The translations under genes and the position numbers were made by a program. Of a stretch of 64,000 nucleotides of DNA, positions 21,661 through 30,994 are shown one piece after another. Source of the stretch: Blepharisma japonicum (taxonomy: Eukaryota > Ciliophora > Heterotrichea > Heterotrichida > Blepharismidae); the NCBI GenBank assembly GCA_949751835.1, contig CATKHK010000133.1, forward strand, positions 1 to 64,000, in the 5' to 3' direction. The stretch's first letter is position 1, and every line of letters starts with the position of its first letter. A model generated the notes under the pieces. That model was not told the DNA's origin. It made no database searches and was given only the letters and a program-made list of their open reading frames with translations.

Positions 21661-22461
21661 TTAATTCGAAAGTCTGTATCTTTGTAGAGAACTTGAAATT
21701 GCTTTAAGCTCACTTGTAATTTCCCTTTCACGGTCCCTTATGTAATTAAATTTCAGAACTTCTTCAATCTCGCCTGGGGTTCCATGAATTTTCATGCTTC
21801 CAAAGCTATTTTTTGCTCTTATTTTTGCTAAAACTTCTGGTTTCAATATATCAAACTTGGACTTTTGCAAGTCTTTTGCTTCTACTTTTTTCTCAGGAAC
21901 ATTTCTCAACAAATCTGTTAATTGTCGCTTATACTTCTTTACCGCTTTTGCAGACTGTTTTTGTAATGGACTTAATATTGTATTTTTCTCTTCTAATTCA
22001 GGGCTGTTTGATACTTTTTCTTTCTTTTTCGCTTTTTTAATTCTGTTTGTCGAAAAGCTTTTTTTTATCCAAGAAGTTGGACTATAATACTGTGCAAAAA
22101 TAGGTCCAGTTGTGTCACGATTCGGCAAAACTAGTCTCATTTTTCTATTTTTACATGAATCTGTTTCTTCTTGATAATGGTCTAATAAATTCCTGTCCTT
22201 TGTTTTCCGAAAAGTCGACTCTGAAGTAAGAAGCCGACCTATGTTATCACGCTCATATAAAAAAGGTACAAAATTTTTTTGAAATTTTGTTTCTGATAGA
22301 GTATTTGATCGCATTGTCTCTTTAAGAAGCATAGAAGGCAATTTTGTAGAAGTTTTGCTATGCTTTATAATTCTTTCAAGCTCTTTTTGGATGCCACGAG
22401 TAAGGCTAGGGCTGAAATTGTGATATAATTGATTTAAATTTAGGCTTCCTTCTTTAGCCAT
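21661..22461 (-). CDS. Basic, Lys/Ser-rich protein, unrecognised
   Basis: 266 residues, MAKEGSLNLNQLYHNFSP to LSN, TAA. Strongly basic with Lys-rich patches (IKKAKKKEKV) and a C-terminal part likely to be helical (REITSELKAISSSLQRYR). No known domain. The stop of the cNMP-domain gene at 22482 lies 20 bp upstream on the same strand, so its promoter must sit inside or close to that gene's 3' end. Possibly a cytoskeletal or nuclear protein, but that is a guess. Confidence 0.6.
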   Translation of the reverse strand: MAKEGSLNLNQLYHNFSPSLTRGIQKELERIIKHSKTSTKLPSMLLKETMRSNTLSETKFQKNFVPFLYERDNIGRLLTSESTFRKTKDRNLLDHYQEETDSCKNRKMRLVLPNRDTTGPIFAQYYSPTSWIKKSFSTNRIKKAKKKEKVSNSPELEEKNTILSPLQKQSAKAVKKYKRQLTDLLRNVPEKKVEAKDLQKSKFDILKPEVLAKIRAKNSFGSMKIHGTPGEIEEVLKFNYIRDREREITSELKAISSSLQRYRLSN

Positions 22462-22481
22462 TTATTTAATATTAAAGAAAA

Positions 22482-23717
22482 TTATATTATTTGTCCTCTA
22501 CTACTTGAGGAACCATAAGAAGTCATCACTCTTTTATTAAAACTTTTCGACACAGAATTTAATGAAAATACCAAGTTAGGCTGCGATCTCGAAGTTTTAA
22601 TGGCTTGTGGGGATTTATGTTGAATATTGTTCCTTAATTGTAGCAAAATTCGCTTATGAATACCAAAACTTGATGAATTTAATTTTCCTGAAGACTCATA
22701 AAAAGAGTCCATTTCATACCTTTGAGCTACCAAAGCCAGCTTTTTCTTCCCTAAGTTGCTTGCAGATGAAAAATTAAAAGTCCTTGTAAATAATATAGGC
22801 GTAAGTGGCTTAGTTTTTATTTTCTTTTTGTTAAAGCCTATTAGCTGGTTTCTTCCAAACTCTTTTAGAGAAAAATTATTTTTCAAAATTTCTTTTGTGT
22901 CTTCTGGTATTAATTGCAAAAATTCTTTTTTTAGGATATAAATTGTAGCGATGTCTGAACAGACGACTATTGTGTATTTATTGGGAAGGCCTAGCAAAGC
23001 AGACTCTTCACCAAAGCAGTTGCCAGATTCAAGTTTGACAAGCTCAGAATTCCCTGACGTTATATATTCAGAGACTATAGCAAGCTGCCCATTCTTAAGA
23101 AAAAATAAATCATAGTTATTTTCTCCTTCGGATAAAATTGTACAGCCTCGAGAGCATTCGATGCTTGTTAAAGAATAAGCAATTCTGTCCCTGTGGTATG
23201 ATGACACTACTTGCTTTAGCTTTGGGAAATATTTTTCAATAAACGTTATTTTTTCATGAAATATGGTATATGCTTCAGGACTAAGCAGCTCTCTATAATC
23301 TTCTGTAGACAATGTTAAAAATGTACATTTTGTCATACATACAAAAGTTGATACCGAAATCTGGCCATTTTTCTTTGCTAACTCTCCTATGATACTTCCT
23401 GGCCTTACAGATTCTGAGTACACAAGCTCACCCCCAATATTTTGTTCATAGCAATTTAATTTTCCTTGTATAAGCACATAATATTTTCTAAAAATTTCTC
23501 CTTTTCTTATCAAAAATGCCCCTTGTAGGGCATTTTCAACCTGCAAAGATCTAATTATTTGGTGTTTATGCAATTTATGATATGTTTTCATCCTATCTCC
23601 GATCCCTTCAAATTGGCATAAAACTTTGACTACATAATCAAACTCATCTTGAGACTTAGGCTGTTCTTCTATTATGTTAATTGCAACGTCTATTTCTTTA
23701 TCAATACTTTTGATCAT
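22482..23717 (-). CDS. Protein with two cyclic-nucleotide-binding-like domains
   Basis: 411 residues. CNB domain 1 at about 57-170 (GAFLIRKGEIFRKYYVLIQG ... GSIIGELAKKNGQISVST), CNB domain 2 at about 180-305 (ILSEGENNYDLFFLKNGQLA ... NCFGEESALLGLPNKYTI). The phosphate-binding cassettes keep the GE pair but lack the conserved Arg of the PRAAT motif, so nucleotide binding is doubtful. There is no PKA-inhibitor sequence upstream of domain 1, so it is not a standard PKA regulatory subunit despite the PKA-like kinase 0.8 kb away on the same strand. The C-terminal third is basic and Ser-rich. Confidence 0.75.
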   Translation of the reverse strand: MIKSIDKEIDVAINIIEEQPKSQDEFDYVVKVLCQFEGIGDRMKTYHKLHKHQIIRSLQVENALQGAFLIRKGEIFRKYYVLIQGKLNCYEQNIGGELVYSESVRPGSIIGELAKKNGQISVSTFVCMTKCTFLTLSTEDYRELLSPEAYTIFHEKITFIEKYFPKLKQVVSSYHRDRIAYSLTSIECSRGCTILSEGENNYDLFFLKNGQLAIVSEYITSGNSELVKLESGNCFGEESALLGLPNKYTIVVCSDIATIYILKKEFLQLIPEDTKEILKNNFSLKEFGRNQLIGFNKKKIKTKPLTPILFTRTFNFSSASNLGKKKLALVAQRYEMDSFYESSGKLNSSSFGIHKRILLQLRNNIQHKSPQAIKTSRSQPNLVFSLNSVSKSFNKRVMTSYGSSSSRGQII

Positions 23718-23771
23718 TTATTTCTTTTTTTAATCTAGTAACATTCTTTAAAGATTAAATCATTACGTATA

Positions 23772-24155
23772 TTATAAATGGAATTTTCCAAGCTCTGGAC
23801 AGGATTTTGATGAAGAAAGTTTCATTCTTGGGGCTTCAATTTCTTCGTATGACTCGTCTGATGAACTGTCGTCATTATTTCGGGGTTCTGAATTTCTTAT
23901 CATTTTAATAAGTGCTAAGGAAGCTATGCCTGCAGCTTCTAAAGTCTAGGTAAAAATTACAGTTGAAATGCCTGATGTTAAGCTCGAGACCCATTTTAAT
24001 CTCAGATGAGAACTGGGTTCAGATACCATACTGATAGACTCAGATACAAAGCATGGAATTTCGGTATCCATATTCAAGGCTGCGCCCGCTATTTGATCTT
24101 CTATGTCAAGATGATTCCAATAGGTGTCGAGAAACTCTGATGAAGAGGTGCCCAT
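23772..24155 (-). CDS. Small putative N-myristoylated protein with a 15-nt intron
   Basis: Two exons (24155-23961 and 23945-23772), 122 residues. The start MGTSSSEFLDTYWNHLD has Gly2 with Ser at 5 and 6, a good myristoylation context; I preferred it over an in-frame ATG 15 codons upstream. A hydrophobic segment spans the splice site (TLEAAGIASLALI). The C-terminus is acidic/Ser-rich (NDDSSSDESYEEIEAPRM) and ends SKSCPELGKFHL. Without splicing the frame stops at once in the intron. No known family. Confidence 0.6.
23946..23960 (-). other. 15-nt intron
   Basis: Reads GTAATTTTTACCTAG on the minus strand, phase 0, with A at position 10. Removal extends the reading frame by 57 codons to a natural TAA. 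Confidence 0.75.
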
Positions 24156-24556
24156 TTTAAAAATTATAGGTTGTGGGCATTTAATTATAAAGGAACACAA
24201 GATGTTAATTATAAAATCGGCTGAAAAACTTAAAAAAGCCTGAGAGATAAGTAAATTATTGATGTCATGAGTTGGGAAAAATGGATGAGCTAACGACTGA
24301 TGAAAAAATTTTGGAGATTTTTTGCTCCGTTAAAGAGAAAAGCCTGAATACTTTAATTTCATGATATAAATAAAATTTAGGGGTAATTGAAGTAATTTAA
24401 ATAAATTTCCAGCAATTTTTACAATTTTCCAATAAAGGGTAGAATTTTGCACACAAATTTTTGCGATTTTTACTATTTTTCACATTTTTATATTTTGCAC
24501 AATTTTCTATCCAAAATTATTAAACGTTTTGTTTAAGTTTTAACTAATATCATGAA
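24156..24556. other. Intergenic, AT-rich
   Basis: Between two minus-strand genes; nothing recognised beyond AT-rich sequence. Confidence 0.5.
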
Positions 24557-25639
24557 TTAAAAATCAGGGAACATATCAAAAGCTGCGACTTGATCAGCTA
24601 TATCTGGATCATCTTCTTCTTTATATTTATCGAAATTAGAAGAATCATCAGGTGCACGAATAGTTGGAACAATAGGAGGATTTAAACATTGAAGATCTAC
24701 ATCTCTTCAATTAATCCCTCTAAAGAACGCATGTCTTTTAATTGCTTCTTCGCTTATGCGCTTTTTAGGGTCTTTGATGAGCAATTTTGATATTAAATCA
24801 TGAGCTGCTTCGTCTAGATTTTCAGGGTAGGCAACTTCGCTTGATATTATTTTTTTGTAAATATTATACGGATTTTTTTCCTCAAACGGCGGTCTGCCTA
24901 CAAGCATTTCAAAGAGCAAAATGCCCAATGTCCACCAGTCAGCTTCTAAGTGGTGTCCATTCTGCAAAATTACTTCTGGGGGTAGATATTCAGGAGTCCC
25001 ACACAAAGTGTAGGTGAATTCCCCTTGGGTTAAAAATTTGGTAAAGCCAAAATCAACAAATTTAATGTGTCCTTCTTTTGATAATAAAATATTTTCTGGC
25101 TTTAAATCTCGATACACTGCGTTTTGTGAATGAATATAAGAAAAAACAGACACAACCTCAGCAGCATAGAATTTTGCTGTCGGCACAGGAAACATCCTAT
25201 TAATCCTCAGATGTTTATAAAGCTCACCACCTGGTATATACTCCAAAAACAAATAGAGCCGTTTCCGATCTTGTTGTGTCCCTAAAAGCTTTGCTATAAA
25301 CGGATGAGAAAATTCCTGTAACGCTTTCTTTTCACTTTTTATATGCTCGACTTGTCTCATTTGGATTATTTGGCTTTTATACATCATTTTGATGACAATG
25401 ATTTCATCAGTTGCGATATTCCTAGCAAGTCTGACTCGTGCAAAGGTGCCAGTGCCGACAGTTCTCATTAGACGGAACTGCTCAAGGGATACTTTACGTT
25501 GAGTTGATCTTTGGTTTGAAATAAAAAGGCTGGTTCGGCGTAGTCGTGGGGTTATGTGAGATATTGTACTGTTTGGTGGTAGCGGGGAAAGTGTTTTTCT
25601 CCCAATTGTAAAATTCAACCCCTTGTTCTTCTTTATCAT
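24557..25639 (-). CDS. AGC protein kinase, PKA catalytic-subunit-like
   Basis: 360 residues, one TGA read as Trp. Kinase domain about 53-310: GTGTFARVRLAR loop, IVIKMM (catalytic-pair Lys), YRDLKPENILL, VDFGF for DFG, activation segment TYTLCGTPEYLPPEV with the Thr phosphorylated by PDK1 in PKA, and DWWTLGILLFEML. The tail ends AAFDMFPDF with a terminal Phe motif comparable to PKA's FTEF. A basic N-terminal extension of about 50 residues replaces the myristoylated PKA start. Likely a cytosolic cAMP- or cGMP-dependent-type kinase; no regulatory domain is fused. All catalytic residues are present. Confidence 0.88.
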
Positions 25640-25985
25640 TAGGAGTCTCTAATTTATAGAGAAAATAATAATTACTAGTTGAATCAAATCTAGTTAAGAT
25701 AAATTTGTGTAAAAAAATCAAAATGGATTTTTAATAGATTTCATAAGAACTGAAACTGAATTTTATGGCGAGAATAATAAGAAAAGTAAGGCTTAAGGTA
25801 TTAAGATATAGAAAATAGAAAGATCTTTATTAAAACAGAGGATTTTTGTAACTTTTGCATCTTAAAATGTAGATAATAAGACATTTATATCAATTTGAAT
25901 TAATTGAAATTTTATTTTTTGAATATTTATTTTCAAGCTTTATATAATATTTTAAATTTCAATAGCTATTAAATACTTTTTTCGA
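25640..25985. other. Intergenic, AT-rich
   Basis: Upstream region of the PKA-like kinase and 3' flank of the CEP78-like gene. No features recognised. Confidence 0.5.
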
Positions 25986-27797
25986 CTAAAGCATAGAACT
26001 CTGTGCATTTCCAGGTCTATTAGAAACTTCTAAAACGTCCATCAATCTTGTTAATTCTGACATCATCGCTTCAATTCTCTGCAAGACTCCACGATCGTCC
26101 CCTGTCCCTCCTTGTACGTGTTTCTAAATAACCCTTACACTAGCATTAGTAACCGAAATACTTTCAGGCTGAGGAATATAGACTTGTCCTTCTACTCGAC
26201 TTATAGCAGAGTTCGACCATGACTGCTGATTTCTTTCATTTTTGGTCAAAACATCTATTTGCTTTTTTAAATTGGCATTTTCTAGATTTAAAGTGACACA
26301 ATTGCTTTCGGCTTTAAATAATGCTCTTTCGTATTCAAGACATTGTGAGCACTCACTGTGAATTTTTTCTCTTTGTTCTTGGAGTGGAGGATGCTCGCTT
26401 CCAAGTCCATGCCTTGGCTTAATATAGTCTTCGCTTTCGCTGTCACTTTCGCTTTCGTTTTTGGATTCTTCTTCCTCTTCTGGCTTGATGTTATATTTGT
26501 TTATAAGAGCGTCATTTTTATATTCATCTGAATCTGAGGAATCTTTTCTGAAATTCACCTTTTTGGAGGGCTTTTCATTTTTTGGGCTATTAGGCTCACT
26601 TATAAAAATTGGGTCAACAGATTGTTGAAGATTCATTAATTTTATTTCTCAGCTCATTTTTTCCTCACCCGCATTTTCACGTCTATAAGATGAAAAATTT
26701 TTCCTGAGCTTAGAAATGATGGCTTTTAATATCCCTGTTTGTTCATCATTAACGTTTTCTCTTATATCTAAAAATAACAGTGTAGAATTTGAATACAAAA
26801 GACTGACGATTTCTTTAATTCCTTCAAAAGTAATTTTATTTTTTTTTAAATCGAGGGATCTTAATACACTATCATGATAAAATGTGTGGCAGAGATCATA
26901 GACTGCTTTATCTTTAAGCTTGTTGTTACTTAGATTAAGCTCTTCTAATCCTTCTTTGTTAAAGTTTTCTATTTGATTTCCTCTCAGCCCAGCTATTCAC
27001 ATGTCGTGATCTCTTCTTTCTCTTTGCATATTGATAATTCTTCCTATTTCGTATCCACAGCTTTCTTCAAGCTCATTACTAGATAAATCCAGATTTTTTA
27101 TTGTTTGGCTTTTCATTAATGGTGGTATTAGGATGCTTAAATCTTCATCTTTGAGCTTGCAGAAATTAATTTGAAGATTTATTATAGGTGACTGCCCATC
27201 TAAACCTTCTGCTAAAAAATTCCATCCTTCTTTACCTATTTTAAGCCCAATTAGCTTTATATCTGTCATAACTGTATTATTTATCATATTCAGCGACAGA
27301 GATTTCAATATTTTTGCATTAAAACTTCTATTTCTACTATTGCATATCGTCCCTGGATCTATATGTATTTCTGAATCAGATTTATCATGAGGGTTTGGCA
27401 CTAAATAAAATTTCTTCGGCGATTTTAGCTTGAGAAATGGCTCTGTAGCTGAAGGAATAATCGACCTTGAATGTGAATAATTAAAATCGTCATCTGAGAT
27501 TAAATCAGAAAAGTTTTGGCCTCACGCATAAATTCTCTTCAAAAGGTGAAATGCAGGAAGAGACGCTTGAATTGATTTTAAATCTGAGTTTTTTAAGTCG
27601 TCAACGTTTAATTTAAGCTCGCAATTTCGTAAATTTGAAGTAATGCGGCTGCTTGGCATGACATGAATTTCTGAACAAATTTCACGGTAGCTTTCTGAGT
27701 AGCCTTTAGTAGAGATTCGAGCTGAGGAACCTAAAGGGCGAGGAGAAGTAAGTGGTGTAATTTTTTTTTGAGAAATTTTCTTACGATTTCGGTTCAT
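25986..27797 (-). CDS. CEP78-like centrosomal/basal-body protein
   Basis: Exons 27797-26139 and 26123-25986; 598 residues with three or more TGA codons as Trp. Leucine-rich repeats about 145-385 (LINLQINFCKL-type units, LDLSSNELEESCG, LRSLDLKKNKITFEGIK, STLLFLDIRENV). The RRDHDMWIAGLR segment corresponds to the tryptophan-containing linker of CEP78. An acidic Ser/Glu region and a coiled coil (LENANLKKQIDVLTKN) follow. The second exon supplies DDRGVLQRIEAMMSELTRLM, matching CEP78's DDEGVL..IE block. CEP78 acts at centrioles and basal bodies. The frame runs through the ATG at 26636 into the C-terminal region, so this is one gene. Confidence 0.75.
26124..26138 (-). other. 15-nt intron (CEP78-like gene)
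   Basis: Reads GTAAGGGTTATTTAG on the minus strand, phase 0, A at position 10. Removing it adds 45 residues that carry a conserved CEP78 motif, which independently supports it. Confidence 0.85.
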
Positions 27798-28001
27798 GTG
27801 AATTTAGATTTTATGACAATTAAAATTGAGAAAATTGAGATTTATTTGTGAAATAAATTATTTTTTATTGATAAATAATTTGCTTCTTTGATTGAGTAGA
27901 GGCATAAATGATGCAATAATTCTATTTTTATTAATATTTATTTTTTTTAACTAATATCACAAAATTAGCTTATAATTCTTATCTAATTATAGTTTATTGA
28001 T

Positions 28002-30728
28002 TTATTTATGCTTTCCTGTTTCAAAATGGACAGTTCCTTCTCCAGGATTATACGTATATTTCAACGGAATTGGTCTCAAGTTCAAATTTCCTTGCGAATC
28101 CAACAAAATTTCAGCCAATTTTGTATCAATTTCATCCTCGCATTTATGCAGCCTTGCTCTTAATTTTTCAGTCACAAATTTATGTGATTCAATCCATTTT
28201 TTTAAGCTTTCAGCTATTAAGTTATGCCCATACTCCCCAAACTTTTCATTTCTTGTCTTTAGCTTATTATAGTGGCTATTAAAGCTTACACTCTGAGTAA
28301 TAAATTCTGATTCATTGAATTCTATATCATTTCCTTCAATATTAAGCCTCAAAATAACAAAATTTGTAGTCAAAGCATGCCCTATGGCTTCGGCACCTAC
28401 ATTTCCGATTTCATTATTATCTAAATCAACCTCTACTAGTGTGGTACTATTTTCTATAAGTCTTGCTGCATATTGAGCACCTTCATTCCCCATCATATTT
28501 CCGCTAAAGCTTAAAGTATTTAAAAATTTTAGGTGTTGGCAAGCTTCACAAATTTCTCGTATTCCATCAGCTTGTAGCTTGCAAAATCCTAAATCTATGA
28601 TTTCTAATTTATGATTTTTTGCGATTGGCATGCATAGCTGCTGGGCAAAGTATGGTCCTAATTCTACCTTTGCGACTCTAAATTCTATAAGCTCGACTTT
28701 TGTATTTAAAGAGTCCAAAAATTTTTGTATACTGTATTCAGCTACTCTGTTATCATTTGATGAAGGATTTCGAGGTTTTTTAGTTTCATGACGAGAAACT
28801 AACGGATTATGCGACAAATTAATGACTTTTAGCTGGGTATTTGCATCTAAAAACAAAGAAAGGACAATTAATTCTTCGGTATATAGTTTTTGATTAGAAA
28901 GGTCTAAGATATCAATTCTATTTGATTTTATCGCACTTAAAGGTAAACAGCCACCAAAAATTCTTATATTTGGGATTCTGGATTCCAATATAAATTTATT
29001 TAAATACTCCAAAGTGAAATCATTAACATCAAAACTTCTTAAATCAAGTATATAATCCTCATGAAAAATCTGCTGATCTTTTATTTCTACATGTTCCAAC
29101 CCCTCCATTAAAATTTCTGGTATTGACTCCAAGTCTTTTTTCAAGGCAATTAAATCATTTCTTACTTCATTAATATTCCTATATCTAATCCTCAAATCTT
29201 TTGCTAAAATTTTCAATAAAAAGCTGCACATCCCATTAGAAATCATCAAATTGTTCAGCAATTTCGGGCAATTTCATTCTCCTAATAGCTCTCTTGGTCC
29301 TTGATGATCTGGGTGCACAGAAGTCATAATGCTGAAATTATCTGGACTTTTCCCTGTAAGTGCATTATATAAAATAGCTCCAATACTGTATATATCACAT
29401 TGCGCAGTTATTTCTTGTTTAGGGATTCTTGAAGTTCTTCTATATTCTTCTGCTAGTTCTTTATGCTCTGGGGATAAGAAATTTTCATCACGAAAAGTTA
29501 TATCATATTTATCTTCAGGCAATTGCTGGAAATATGGACTCTCTACGCCTAAAATTTCTAAGGTGTCCCATATAGCAAGCTCTAGGTCAAGAAAAGCGAG
29601 ATTATGGATATTTTGGTCAACTAAATATATAGAAGATGGGTTTATATTGGAATGGACAACGTGAATATTGTGGAGAATTTCTAATTTATCGAGAAGCTCT
29701 AACCCTAAATCAATCGTTTCCAGCTCGTTCATACAGAATAAACGAGTCTTTTTTTCTGGTTTTTCTGGTTTTTTTGCTTTTTCCCTCTGTTTAGTCCTTA
29801 ACGAAAAATATTCCTTGAGAGTCATTTGGGTAGTTTCTATATCAGAAATTCTTTTGTATAATAAACCACCAGGGAGTTCCCCGAATTCATGAATTTGTTC
29901 GCTGGTAATTTTATTTTTTAAGACAATTTCTCTAAAATAGTTTTGTCTAAAATTTTTATCGCCTTGTATGCCTGCTACATATATAAGCTCAAATGTTAAT
30001 TTGCCTTGTCCAAGCATAGGCTTTACATCTAGCATAGCATGCTTATATTTTTGCTTATAAATTGATGAGATTTCTTCAATTATATTCGGTGTTTCAATAA
30101 TTTCGTATTTTCCTAAAAATAGTCCACCTTTTTGTAAATAATTAATCACAGGGAAAGGGTTTTCTACTAAAATTGTGGAAATTTTTCGCATGTATACATA
30201 AGATTTTTCAAAAATTTCGGAAAATTTAAAACATTCTTCAGATATTATTTGCTTGAAAGTTTGGAAATCAATGGCTTCGCCGTTGCAAATTCTTTCTTTG
30301 AATTCATCAATGTCAATAGGCTCTGTAGGGGGAGATTGGATTTCTCCAACATTGCAAATAGCTCTCAAGCATTTTTCAATGCAAAATCCAAACTCATCAG
30401 GGGTCATAGTAGATTGATCTTCAAAGCAATATAAAGAAAATAAGGTTTTTAGCCTATCTTCTAGCTTTCCGTTGCTTAAAATAATTAGCCCAGTAAGGAA
30501 TTCAATTACTTCTATTTCTAATCCTGTATCATAAAATTTTTTGTAATTCAGCTTGATATCATCATTTTGAATGATAGCTTTTTGGAACTCATTAGGTGTC
30601 ATTGTTTCTGGAGCTCGGAGTTTTCGCCATCTGACACATAAATTGTTGATTTTTTCGCTTGGTATGATATGCTTCTTCATAAGATCATTTTTGTAAGCTG
30701 AATAAAGAGTTGTAAGACAAATTCCCAT
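28002..30728 (-). CDS. Myristoylated EF-hand / pseudokinase / LRR fusion protein
   Basis: 908 residues, one TGA (29271-29273) as Trp. It starts MGICLTTLYSAYKN (Gly2/Cys4 acylation). About 15-180 resembles calcium-sensor EF-hand helices (FLTGLIILSNGKLEDRLKTL; DQSTMTPDEFGFCIE) with poor calcium loops. About 195-540 is kinase-like: the HRD motif is replaced by VVHSNINPSSIYL and DFG by FLDLELA, while CDIYSIGAILYNALTGKSP matches the conserved subdomain IX region. With no catalytic or metal Asp it should be a pseudokinase. About 555-800 holds leucine-rich repeats (LEIIDLGFCKL, LVEVDLDNNEIGNVGAEAIG). Probably a membrane-tethered scaffold. Confidence 0.75.
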
Positions 30729-30994
30729 ATTGATTATATTTTTAAGAGTTACAAGTTTCCAGAAAAACTAAGATAAATGCTTAATGAAATTTGAAACTAA
30801 ATTTTAATACATTTCTTCTTCAAGATTTCAAGCATTATCTATTATAAAACTATCATTTCATTTTGTAAATTATTTTAGATTGTTATAGCTAACTATTAAA
30901 GTCTTCTTACTTTATATATATTTAAAAAACAACGCTGAATATTAAAATCATTTTCATTTAATTTCAAAAGTTTACGTTAAACTTATAAATTTAA

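Noticed and set aside
26124-26636. Separate 170-residue acidic protein starting at 26636
   Set aside because: The upstream LRR frame runs into it in phase through TGA codons, and the whole matches CEP78 layout.
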